The position numbers and the translations under genes are program-made. From assembly GCA_964619785.1 (NCBI GenBank), contig CAZUGH010000065.1, positions 1 to 10,165 on the forward strand: a stretch of 10,165 bases of DNA, given 5' to 3'. Source of the DNA: CAZUGH01 sp964619785. GTDB taxonomy: Bacteria > Bacillota > Clostridia > Lachnospirales > Lachnospiraceae. The notes under the pieces are model-generated. The model was given only the letters and a program-made list of their open reading frames with translations. It did not search any database and was not told the DNA's origin. Below, piece after piece: positions 1 through 6,053 of this stretch; position 1 is the stretch's first letter, and each line of letters begins with the position of its first letter.

Positions 1-28
1 CGGGGTACAATGCAAGGTTTATCATAAT

Positions 29-57
29 TTGCTGCCCATTTTCGAATATGTTAAAAT
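29..57 (+). promoter_or_regulatory. Possible promoter of the structured leader
   Basis: TTGCTG at 29-34 is separated by 17 bases from TAAAAT at 52-57, which is preceded by a TG (49-50) in extended -10 position. Transcription would begin near 64 and run directly into the hairpins at 87-141. The -35 matches consensus at only three positions, so this rests mainly on spacing and the extended -10. It could instead belong to a gene to the left of the window. Confidence 0.35.
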
Positions 58-86
58 ATACCAGGACGTAATTGCGTTGTTTGGAG

Positions 87-141
87 AATCCAATTTATGG
101 GAGCGGGGTATAAATTGGATTTTTGCTTCATTTATACCCCG
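87..141 (+). promoter_or_regulatory. Competing perfect hairpins: attenuator-like or pseudoknot leader RNA
   Basis: Two perfect 12-bp stems share bases. Stem A pairs AATCCAATTTAT (87-98) with ATAAATTGGATT (110-121) and runs into a T-tract (120-124), as in an intrinsic terminator. Stem B pairs CGGGGTATAAAT (104-115) with ATTTATACCCCG (130-141). Because 110-115 is used by both, the full stems exclude each other. Stem A can coexist with the outer six pairs of stem B (104-109 with 136-141), giving an H-type pseudoknot geometry. Terminator/antiterminator switch, terminator of an upstream gene and folded repeat element all remain possible. No known riboswitch class was recognised. Confidence 0.5.
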
Positions 142-160
142 GCGATTGTAAAAGCCCCAC

Positions 161-226
161 CCCGTCTTACGACCTTGCCACCTCGCCGATTAACCCGTCT
201 TACGACCTTCACACCTCGACTACAAA
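161..226. repeat. 33-bp tandem repeat, two units, G-poor strand
   Basis: Unit 1 covers 161-193 and unit 2 covers 194-226. The first 16 bases (CCCGTCTTACGACCTT) are identical, the first 25 differ at two positions, and the last eight are degenerate. The surrounding 150-226 stretch is C-rich and G-poor on the plus strand, opposite to the purine-loaded genes that follow. The period of 33 equals three helical turns and would also keep a reading frame open, which explains a spurious Arg/Leu/Thr/Pro-rich frame here. It may be a fragment of a dispersed intergenic repeat or a pair of protein sites. Confidence 0.7.
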
Positions 227-253
227 CCAAATCATATGTCAATATCACTTCAA

Positions 254-282
254 TTGCGTCTTTGCTTGTCTTATGCTATATT
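254..282 (+). promoter_or_regulatory. Promoter of the two-component operon
   Basis: TTGCGT (254-259) and TATATT (277-282) are spaced by 17 bases, with TG at 274-275 forming an extended -10. Transcription would start near 289. That leaves a leader of about 20 bases carrying the GGAGGGG ribosome binding site (295-301) before the ATG at 308. No copy of the 11-bp box found upstream of the ABC genes is visible here, so the regulator genes may be transcribed constitutively. Confidence 0.6.
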
Positions 283-307
283 TATCATAAGACTGGAGGG
301 GATTTCA

Positions 308-988
308 ATGAAGATTATCATAGTTGAGGATGCTAAGAAGATACGTGAAGAGCTTAGCACCTTTTTGGAACGCTATGGGTTTGAGGTATATGCACCAGAT
401 CAGTTTGAACATATTGTTGAGGATATTTTGGGTGCAAAGGGACACTTGATTTTGCTTGATGTAAATTTACCGATATATGATGGTTTCTATGTTTGTCGAG
501 AAGTGCGAGCAAAATCGGATATACCAATTATTGTTGTGACGAGTCGGAATTCTGAGATGGATGAGCTGATGAGTATGAATATTGGGGCGGATGATTTTGT
601 GACAAAGCCGTATAATACAGAGATACTTTTGGCACATATTAATTCTCTGCTGAAGAGAACGTATCAGCTTGGTCAAAAAGAAGAGTTGACAGTGGGAAAT
701 GTATCTTTGAATTTGGGGAATTGGGAAGTCCAATGCGGAGAAGAGTGTACGGCATTGACGAAAAATGAAGCATTGATACTAAAAACATTGATGGAACAGG
801 ATGGAGCAGTCGTTTCAAGAGACGAGTTGATGGATAAATTATGGCAGACGGATGCATTTGTAGATGACAATACTTTGACGGTGAATGTGACTAGAATTCG
901 CAAGAAACTAGAAGAGATTGGTGCAGGAGATTACATCAAGACGAAGAGAGGGGTTGGCTATCAGATATGTCGTTTGGGAGATATTTAA
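308..988 (+). CDS. OmpR/BceR-type response regulator
   Basis: A 226-residue DNA-binding response regulator, expected to be phosphorylated by the next gene product and to activate the ABC transporter genes. The receiver domain spans about residues 1-115, with acidic pocket E7/D8, phospho-acceptor D51 (in LLDVNLP), switch residue T78 and K100 in TKPY. The winged-helix output domain runs from about 128 to 222 and ends in the typical KTKRGVGY hairpin. The start at 308 was chosen because it begins with canonical MKIIIVED and follows GGAGGGG by six bases; an in-frame ATG at 236 would add 24 residues unrelated to the family and has no binding site. The 3' end overlaps the kinase start by 22 bases, which indicates translational coupling. 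Family membership is very likely; the stimulus, probably a cell-wall-active peptide, is inferred from the neighbours. Confidence 0.95.
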   Translation: MKIIIVEDAKKIREELSTFLERYGFEVYAPDQFEHIVEDILGAKGHLILLDVNLPIYDGFYVCREVRAKSDIPIIVVTSRNSEMDELMSMNIGADDFVTKPYNTEILLAHINSLLKRTYQLGQKEELTVGNVSLNLGNWEVQCGEECTALTKNEALILKTLMEQDGAVVSRDELMDKLWQTDAFVDDNTLTVNVTRIRKKLEEIGAGDYIKTKRGVGYQICRLGDI

Positions 989-1980
989 GAGGCAAGTGGC
1001 TGGCGATTCTCGTATTTGTTTTGTTAAGTCTGTTTCAGTTCATCTTTTTACATGTGGTGACGAAGACATATTATAGCGGAATCTTTATTTGTGGGGCATT
1101 TCTACTGGGGTTTGCACTGGTGCTTGGATTTGATTATATGAAAAAAAGGCGCTACTACAATTATGTGCAAGAGACCCTTGAATCGATAAAACAAAAGACG
1201 TTGTTGGGGCAAATGATTCCAGCAACAGATTTTCCTGAGGGCGAATTTCTTGAGGAGATTGTCACGGTTATGGGAAAATATATGAACGATGAGATACAGA
1301 AGTACAAGTTGGTTTCGCGTGAATATCGGGAGTATATTGAGTTATGGATTCATGAAGTGAAAACACCGATTGCTGCATCTAAGTTATTGATGGAAAATCA
1401 CCCATACGAGAAAGGTGACAGTTTGAGTGAAGAGATTAGTAAGATAGAAAATTATGTGGAACAAGCATTGTATTATGCAAGAAGCAATAGTGTAGAGAAA
1501 GATTATATGGTGAAGGGTTGTTCCCTGATGGAATTGGTCGCACCAGTTCTTCGCAAGAACAGGCGAGCATTTATCCTAGAGGGAATCGGTCTGGAGATGG
1601 AAGAGCTTGAGGGTGAGGTTTTTACCGATGAGAAGTGGTCGCAGTTTATACTTGAACAGATTATTGGAAATGCAATCAAGTACCATAGTGAGAACCCGGG
1701 GATTCGTATTTATGCTAGAGCAACAAAGAATAATGTTGAATTGACGGTTGAAGATAATGGAATCGGTATTGCAGCAGAGGATTTGCCGCGAGTATATGAA
1801 AAAGGATTTACGGGTAAAACGGGACGGCAGTATCAGAAGGCAACGGGTATGGGATTGTATCTTGTGAAGAAGTTGTGTGATAAGCTTAATCACGGGATTC
1901 ATATCGAATCGACAAAGGGTAAAGGAACTAAGGTTACATTGATTTTCCCTACAAGTGAAGTTGAGTTTTTACGGAAATAA
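967..1980 (+). CDS. BceS-type intramembrane-sensing histidine kinase
   Basis: A 337-residue membrane kinase. Two TM helices (about 11-31 and 37-56) are joined by only a few residues, so there is no extracellular sensor domain. This is the hallmark of kinases that read the state of a partner BceAB-type transporter rather than binding ligand directly. The cytoplasmic part has the H-box WIHEVKTPI with H129, the N-box around N235 (IIGNAIKY), the DNGIGI G1 box at 263-268, the YEKGFTG F-box at 277-283 and the TGMGLYL G2 box at 293-299, so all catalytic elements are intact. Length fits the family (about 330-350). The ATG lies inside the regulator's 3' end with GAGAGGGG (946-953) upstream. The stop codon overlaps the first base pairs of the downstream operator. 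Confidence 0.94.
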   Translation: MSFGRYLRGKWLAILVFVLLSLFQFIFLHVVTKTYYSGIFICGAFLLGFALVLGFDYMKKRRYYNYVQETLESIKQKTLLGQMIPATDFPEGEFLEEIVTVMGKYMNDEIQKYKLVSREYREYIELWIHEVKTPIAASKLLMENHPYEKGDSLSEEISKIENYVEQALYYARSNSVEKDYMVKGCSLMELVAPVLRKNRRAFILEGIGLEMEELEGEVFTDEKWSQFILEQIIGNAIKYHSENPGIRIYARATKNNVELTVEDNGIGIAAEDLPRVYEKGFTGKTGRQYQKATGMGLYLVKKLCDKLNHGIHIESTKGKGTKVTLIFPTSEVEFLRK

Positions 1981-2051
1981 CCTTACAACTTTGTAAGGTT
2001 ATTGTAAGGTTAAGCGATGGTTTGCGACGTTTACAGGTGGTACCATAGTAT
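1979..2051 (+). promoter_or_regulatory. Response-regulator operator and promoter of the ABC transporter genes
   Basis: AACCTTACAA (1979-1988) and TTGTAAGGTT (1991-2000) form a perfect 10-bp palindrome around two bases. In addition, TTGTAAGGTTA occurs twice in tandem (1991-2001 and 2002-2012) with an 11-bp period, the one-turn spacing typical of OmpR-family dimer sites. A plausible promoter follows: TTGCGA (2022-2027), 18 bases, TAGTAT (2046-2051). The boxes end ten bases before this -35, as suits an activator contacting polymerase. No T-tract follows the palindrome, which argues against a terminator. Binding by the adjacent response regulator is inferred. Confidence 0.7.
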
Positions 2052-2080
2052 TGTAGAAAAAAGAAAGGACAGGGTATAAT

Positions 2081-2424
2081 ATGAACACAATTCTTGGAGT
2101 TAAAAATATGGAGAAATACTATGGGACTCGGGGTACTGTAACAAAGGCAATTGATGGTATCAGCTTTGAAGTAGAGGAGGGCGAGTTTGTAGGAATCATG
2201 GGAGCATCAGGTAGTGGCAAGACGACACTATTAAATTGCATATCCACGATTGATACAGTGACAGCGGGACATATCTATGTGAATGATGCCGATATCACAC
2301 AGATACCATCGAAGAAATTGTCGAGTTTTCGTCGTGATGAGCTGGGATTCATTTTCCAGGATTTCAACCTGCTTGATACGATGACAGCATATGAGAATAT
2401 TGCACTTGCATTATCAATTCAAAA
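2081..2424 (+). CDS. BceA-type ABC transporter ATPase, 3' end lost in assembly gap
   Basis: The first 114 residues of a MacB/LolD/BceA-type ATP-binding subunit. Visible elements are the aromatic A-loop region (EKYYG, 11-15), Walker A GASGSGKT (41-48) and the Q-loop at Q93 (FIFQDFNLLDT). The LSGGQ signature, Walker B and H-loop lie in the N run that begins at 2425. The family is usually about 250 residues, so roughly 140 are missing. The protein energises the permease encoded next, exporting or dislodging peptide antibiotics from lipid-linked cell-wall precursors and signalling flux to the kinase. The start gives the usual family N-terminus; a GGACAGGG stretch (2067-2074) is the likely ribosome binding site. 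Whether the gene is intact in the organism cannot be seen, but nothing indicates decay. Confidence 0.9.
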
Positions 2425-2524
2425 NNNNNNNNNNNNNNNNNNNNNNNNNNNNNNNNNNNNNNNNNNNNNNNNNNNNNNNNNNNNNNNNNNNNNNNNNNNN
2501 NNNNNNNNNNNNNNNNNNNNNNNN
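2425..2524. other. Assembly gap, 100 N
   Basis: Exactly 100 N separate the Q-loop region of the ATPase from a membrane helix inside the permease. The lost part should hold about 140 ATPase codons, a short junction and about 150 permease codons, so 100 is a placeholder rather than the true length. Confidence 0.97.
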
Positions 2525-4062
2525 ATTTCGGAATCATTTTCCTTGTGGTTATGCTATTTAATACCGTTGCGATTTCAAGATACAAGTTGATTGATTTATT
2601 GACAGCAGGACGTAAAAATGAAAAAGACCGCTCGCCGAAACTCGGGGTATCCGTTGTATTGTTTTTAATATCACTAGGGCTGATTGGGACCGCGTACTAT
2701 ATGCTATACCAGCAGCTTACGCAATTGATTTTGAGTCAGTTAGGAATACTGCTTGTGGTAGGCGCAGTGGGAACAGTGCTATTCTTCTACGCGATGTCTG
2801 GATTTGTGTTGAAAATCATGCGCCATTTTAAGAGTACGTATTACAAAGGAATCAATATGTTCGTTATGAGACAGATTAACAGTAAGCTGAGCTCAACATT
2901 TGTCTCCATGAGTATTATTTGCTTGATGTTATTAATCGCAATTACGACGATGGCGGCTGGATTGGGATTTTCCAATGTTATGACAAGAAGAAAGGACCAG
3001 CTGGTTCCATGTGACAATTCATATATTTACTATGAGGTTAAAGAAGATAAGTTGACACCGCTTGAGACGTATGAAAAAAGTGGGATTGACCTTTCTGCAC
3101 AAGTAAAGGGCGTCAATGAAGTAAATGTCTATTCAACAGAAGAATTTATGTTGGGCAGTGTACTAGATAAAGCGAAGGTGACAACGGATGAGGTTATGAG
3201 TTATATTCGCAAAGCGCCGGTAAATCTCGTTAAGCTTTCGGAATATAATCGAGAGAGAAAGTTTGAAGGGAAAAAGGAGTTGGCGTTGCAAATGAATCAA
3301 TGTGCTTTTCTAACCACCATCGATGCAATGGGCGAAGTACTTGATGAGGTTATTGAAAGTGACATTACTGTGCCGTTTTGCGGACAAGAATTGGATGTTA
3401 ATAAGGAGCTAATTCGTGATTCGATCTGTAATGAGATGATAGGAAATACACCCGTTGTCATGATTGTGCCAGATGAGTTGCTAGAAGGTAAGAAACTTAC
3501 CTATGAACAAGCGTATCTGAATATGAATTATGTAAATGGAAGTGAGAAACTTTCGCGAATCGTGGAAGAGAAGATGGACGAGGTATTTCATTATCAAGAT
3601 AATAAAAAACTAAAGCACAAGATGACGAAGTATACAACCTACAATTCACGCGTTGACATACGTGTTGCCCAGGTGGGGATTCGAGTTGTGGCATCATTCT
3701 TTATCTTGTATGTCGGAATTATTTTCCTTATATCATGCGCCGCGATACTGGCATTGCAGCAATTGTCCGAATCTTCAGATAATGTAGAAAGATATCAGTT
3801 GTTAAAGAAGCTAGGCGTGGAAGATAAGATGATGAAGAGTGCCATCTTTCGGCAGGTTGGTGTGTATTTCCTCGTACCGCTAGCGATTGCTGTGATTCAT
3901 TCGGCAGTTGCGATACGATTTACAACAAAATTATTCGCCTTGTTAGGTGAGACATCCGTTGGTAACGATATATTGATGGTGGCAATTTTCTTAATTGTAA
4001 TTTATGGAGGCTACTTCATAGCGACTTATATCGGAAGCAAAAATATCATAAGAGAAAAGTAG
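2525..4062 (+). CDS. BceB-type ABC transporter permease (FtsX-like), 5' end lost in gap
   Basis: Reading is open directly from the gap, so the GTG at 2545 is internal and not the start. About 511 residues remain of a protein usually near 650. Numbering from the GTG codon, there is the end of a TM helix (to about 10), the amphipathic linker KLIDLLTAGRKNEK, TM helices at about 34-55, 64-88 and 118-142, a large extracytoplasmic domain (about 145-375), and three C-terminal helices (about 379-403, 436-456 and 475-496). The big outer domain between the seventh and eighth helices is the diagnostic BceB feature and determines drug specificity and kinase signalling. The ERYQLLKKLGVEDKMMKSAI segment is typical of these permeases. 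The partner drug cannot be deduced. The gene ends eight bases before the hairpin that precedes ldhA. Confidence 0.9.
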
Positions 4063-4069
4063 AATAGAA

Positions 4070-4112
4070 CCCTCCGGTTTCGGTTATATTAACTAGAAAT
4101 TGGAGGGCTTTT
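4070..4112 (+). terminator. Hairpin ending the ABC operon and embedding the ldhA ribosome binding site
   Basis: CCCTCCGGTTTC (4070-4081) pairs with GAAATTGGAGGG (4096-4107) in a 12-bp stem with two G-T wobbles and a 14-base loop, followed by CTTTT. It sits just after the permease stop and resembles an intrinsic terminator with a short T-tract. The GGAGGG of the 3' arm (4102-4107) is also the ribosome binding site of the next gene, so any read-through transcript would hide that site. The loop contains TATATT (4085-4090), a possible -10 for ldhA, but no convincing -35 lies at the right distance. Confidence 0.6.
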
Positions 4113-4114
4113 GT

Positions 4115-5053
4115 ATGAAAAAAATAGCGTTTTTTGATGCGAAATCTTATGACCGACATGTGTTTGACCGACTAAATGATCATTATGAAATATCTTATTT
4201 TAAGAATAAATTAAATACACATACAGCACGTTTTGCCAAAGGATATGACGCTGTGTGTGCATTTGTCAATGATGACCTGAGTGCGCCAGTGNNNNNNNNN
4301 NNNNNNNNNNNNNNNNNNNNNNNNNNNNNNNNNNNNNNNNNNNNNNNNNNNNNNNNNNNNNNNNNNNNNNNNNNNNNNNNNNNNNNNNNNNTTGCGATGG
4401 GTTTACTCATTTGTGTGAACCGCAAAATTCATCGGGCATATGAGAGGACGAGGGACTTTAACTTTAGTATTGTGCGCCTTGAGGGAATGGATTTTCATGG
4501 AAAAACGGCTGGTGTTATCGGGACAGGTAAGATAGGAAGGGTTTTTATGGACATTTGCAAAGGATTTGGGATGCACGTTATCGCATATGACTTGTACCCC
4601 GATACATCAAGCGATATTGAGTATGTGGGCCTCGATGATTTGCTGAGGAAAAGTGATATCATTTCCCTGCATTGTCCGTTAACAGAGCAAACTTATCACA
4701 TGATGGACGAGAATGCATTTGGGAAAATGAAGGAAGGAGCGTTGCTTGTCAACACCTCGCGGGGTGGTCTTGTGTCGAGCGATGCATTATTAAATGCCGT
4801 GAAAAAGAGAAAGCTTGCGGGGGTAGCGCTCGATGTGTACGAGGAGGAGGCAGCTTTTTTCTATGAAGATATGTCACATGTGATTCGTAGGAATGAGAAT
4901 CTTGCGACGCTATTGTCATTTCCCAATGTGCTGATTACTTCTCACCAGGCATATCTGACAAAAGAAGCGTTGCACAATATTGCCGAGGTGACACTTCGAA
5001 ATCTAGATGATTACTTTGATGGGAGGCTTTCATTTTCCACGAATGTGTGTTAG
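4115..5053 (+). CDS. ldhA: D-lactate dehydrogenase, LdhA-type NAD-dependent 2-hydroxyacid dehydrogenase (interrupted by gap)
   Basis: Predicted cytosolic enzyme reducing pyruvate to D-lactate with NADH, regenerating NAD+ in fermentation. The visible N-terminal part has 59 residues ending DDLSAPV; after the gap 219 residues follow. The segment HRAYERTRDFNFS and the GVIGTGKIGR Rossmann loop precede the catalytic Arg (codon 4760-4762, in NTSRGG), Glu (4841-4843, in DVYEEE) and His (4943-4945, in SHQA). These motifs match E. coli LdhA from memory, and alignment suggests about 48 residues fall in the gap, giving about 327 in total. ATG 4115 was chosen because GGAGGG lies seven bases upstream; an upstream in-frame TTG at 4100 overlaps that site. 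A related 2-hydroxyacid dehydrogenase specificity is possible. The TetR gene follows after 33 bases and is probably co-transcribed. No Rex-type operator was seen upstream. Confidence 0.88.
   Translation: MKKIAFFDAKSYDRHVFDRLNDHYEISYFKNKLNTHTARFAKGYDAVCAFVNDDLSAPVXXXXXXXXXXXXXXXXXXXXXXXXXXXXXXXXXXAMGLLICVNRKIHRAYERTRDFNFSIVRLEGMDFHGKTAGVIGTGKIGRVFMDICKGFGMHVIAYDLYPDTSSDIEYVGLDDLLRKSDIISLHCPLTEQTYHMMDENAFGKMKEGALLVNTSRGGLVSSDALLNAVKKRKLAGVALDVYEEEAAFFYEDMSHVIRRNENLATLLSFPNVLITSHQAYLTKEALHNIAEVTLRNLDDYFDGRLSFSTNVC
4292..4391. other. Assembly gap, 100 N
   Basis: Exactly 100 N lie within ldhA. Family alignment predicts about 142 missing bases, covering the part of the catalytic domain just before the AMGLLICVNRK helix. 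The reading frame happens to be the same on both sides because 100 and 142 leave the same remainder when divided by three. Confidence 0.97.
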
Positions 5054-5086
5054 AATAGCCGTAATTCAAGGGATGGAGGCATACAC

Positions 5087-5662
5087 ATGTCAGAAGGATT
5101 AATTACCAAGAAGGCAATTGCAGGGGCACTGAAGGATTTGACGAAACAGAAGCCGTTCGACAAGATTTCGATTGGCGAGATAACGGGAAGCTGTGGGCTG
5201 AATCGTCAGACATTTTACTATCATTTTCAAGATAAGTACGAGTTGTTAAGTTGGATTTATTATAATGAAGCATTTTTGCCAATTATGGATGGGATTTCGT
5301 TTGCGAATTGGGATGATCGAATTTTCCAGTTGTTTGATTTGATGAAGCGAGAGCATCTATTCTATGTAAATACAATCAAGTATGCATCGAATTATTTTCA
5401 AGAATATCTGATGAAAATTTCAGAGACGATTTTGGGCGAAGCAATCGATGTCTTAGATGTTGACTTGGGAATTAATGAGGCAGACCGTGATGTGATTGTA
5501 CGATTCTATGCGTTCGGAGTGTGCGGAACGGTGGTACAATGGGCGACGAGCGGGATGAAGATGGAACCGAAAGAGCTGGCAAATCACCTTAAGCAACTAG
5601 CGGTTAGCACGGAGATTGCCGCACAGAAGCGCTTATTTACTGGTGATGAGCCGCTGGAGTAA
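5087..5662 (+). CDS. TetR/AcrR-family regulator with DhaS-like (TetR_C_8) C-terminal domain
   Basis: A 191-residue transcription factor. The N-terminal domain begins TKKAIAGALKDLTKQKPFDK and carries a helix-turn-helix at about 28-47, with recognition helix LNRQTFYYHFQDKYELL, the strongly conserved TetR signature. The remainder (about 55-185) is helical and resembles the C-terminal domain of the dihydroxyacetone kinase regulator DhaS group, where it binds a ligand or a partner protein. GGATGGAGG (5071-5079) precedes the ATG by seven bases. It follows ldhA by 33 bases and has no palindrome in its own upstream region. Similar regulators commonly stand next to MMPL exporter genes, and palindromes occur before the exporter at 6054, so exporter repression is the best guess; control of ldhA is the alternative. 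The last 30 bases overlap the convergent small gene. Confidence 0.92.
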   Translation: MSEGLITKKAIAGALKDLTKQKPFDKISIGEITGSCGLNRQTFYYHFQDKYELLSWIYYNEAFLPIMDGISFANWDDRIFQLFDLMKREHLFYVNTIKYASNYFQEYLMKISETILGEAIDVLDVDLGINEADRDVIVRFYAFGVCGTVVQWATSGMKMEPKELANHLKQLAVSTEIAAQKRLFTGDEPLE

Positions 5663-5878
5663 TCCTCGGATACTCAGAAAATCATTCTCATTTATGTAAG
5701 AAACGAGATCTGCGTAAGAGGAATCCTCTTCACCAGGTAGGATGGCTTCGGGATATATATTATGAAAGGTATCAAGAATTTTCTTGGCAGTTCTCTTAGG
5801 GGACTGCTTTTTTTTGCGCAGAATATGCATGAGGGAAATGTCTACTAAACCCATACGCATCGAGCTATCAAGTGCCAT
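5633..5878 (-). CDS. Unrecognised 81-residue protein
   Basis: A small minus-strand gene of unknown function. It is probably real: GAAGG sits seven bases before the ATG in a longer AGAAAGAAGG stretch, and the product is balanced and helix-prone. It has an N-terminal segment MALDSSMRMGLVDISLMHIL, a basic patch RKKKQSPKRTAKK, and an acidic to amphipathic C-terminal half (PGEEDSSYADLVSYI, then FLSIRGLLQRLI). No signal peptide or TM helix is seen. It converges on tetR and overlaps its last 30 bases. Its basic patch is encoded opposite the T-tract of a plus-strand terminator, so a compositional accident cannot be fully excluded. It diverges from the exporter operon and could share its control region. 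The family was not identified. Confidence 0.68.
   Translation of the reverse strand: MALDSSMRMGLVDISLMHILRKKKQSPKRTAKKILDTFHNIYPEAILPGEEDSSYADLVSYINENDFLSIRGLLQRLITSK
5786..5815 (+). terminator. Intrinsic terminator of ldhA-tetR, inside the convergent gene
   Basis: GCAGTTCTC (5787-5795) pairs with GGGGACTGC (5799-5807) around a three-base loop, with two G-T wobbles, and eight T follow directly (5808-5815). This is a classic rho-independent terminator in the plus direction, about 125 bases after the tetR stop. It lies antisense to codons of the small minus-strand gene, whose lysine run is the complement of the T-tract. Confidence 0.85.
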
Positions 5879-5935
5879 AATGAAACCTTCTTTCTATACT
5901 TGTTGAAAATATTGTACCGAGAAGATACACGACTT

Positions 5936-5965
5936 AATATAGACAAATTATGCGATTTGTCGTAA
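5936..5965 (-). promoter_or_regulatory. Palindrome in a possible minus-strand promoter
   Basis: GACAAAT (5942-5948) and ATTTGTC (5955-5961) form a perfect inverted repeat with a six-base spacer, the size of a TetR-type operator. Read on the minus strand, TTACGA (5965-5960) and TATATT (5941-5936) flank it at 18 bases, so the palindrome would fill the spacer of a promoter for the 81-residue gene. The -35 match is weak. Binding by the nearby TetR protein is inferred only. Confidence 0.45.
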
Positions 5966-5979
5966 TTTAAGACATTCGA

Positions 5980-6001
5980 ATTTGTTTGTATGATTACAAA
6001 T
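5980..6001 (+). promoter_or_regulatory. Palindrome over the probable -10 of the exporter operon
   Basis: TTTGTA (5985-5990) and TACAAA (5995-6000) are perfect inverted arms around TGAT; a wider ATTTGT/ACAAAT pair spans 5980-6001. TATGAT (5989-5994), five of six matches to the -10 consensus, lies inside. No good -35 is present (TTTAAG at 5966-5971 is poor). A repressor here would block transcription of the exporter operon, with a leader of about 50 bases before the ATG at 6054. The arms resemble those of the palindrome at 5942-5961, in opposite order. Confidence 0.45.
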
Positions 6002-6053
6002 AGGACAATTCGGTTTATTCTACTAACGAAAGAAAAGGATAGGAGGGCTAAGC

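Noticed and set aside
161..226. CRISPR-like repeat pair
   Set aside because: There are only two units, directly adjacent with a degenerate tail rather than distinct spacers, and no cas genes are present.
236..307. Upstream ATG (236) as the start of the response regulator
   Set aside because: It would add 24 residues foreign to the family and would place translation across the promoter at 254-282; the ATG at 308 has an excellent ribosome binding site.
97..327. A 76-residue plus-strand open frame before the response regulator
   Set aside because: It has no ribosome binding site, its Arg/Leu/Thr/Pro-rich middle is a by-product of the 33-bp repeats, and it runs through the promoter and into the real regulator start.
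1979..2000. The palindrome after the kinase as a terminator
   Set aside because: No T-tract follows the 3' arm, and the arm is repeated in tandem, which fits a protein-binding site better.
2075..2080. Perfect TATAAT directly before the ATPase start codon as a -10 box
   Set aside because: A transcript would begin inside the gene, downstream of the start codon that matches the family N-terminus, and the only -35 candidate (TTGTAG, 2051-2056) is weak.
4063..4114. A Rex-type redox operator before ldhA
   Set aside because: No TTGTGA/TTGTTAA-type inverted repeat is present; the only structure is the hairpin carrying the ribosome binding site.
4672..4866. A 64-residue alternative-frame plus-strand open frame inside ldhA
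   Set aside because: It lies entirely within the conserved catalytic part of ldhA and has no family-like features.
5716..5730. AAGAGGA / TCCTCTT inverted repeat
   Set aside because: The single-base centre leaves no usable hairpin loop, it has no T-tract, and it falls in coding sequence of the small gene; probably chance.
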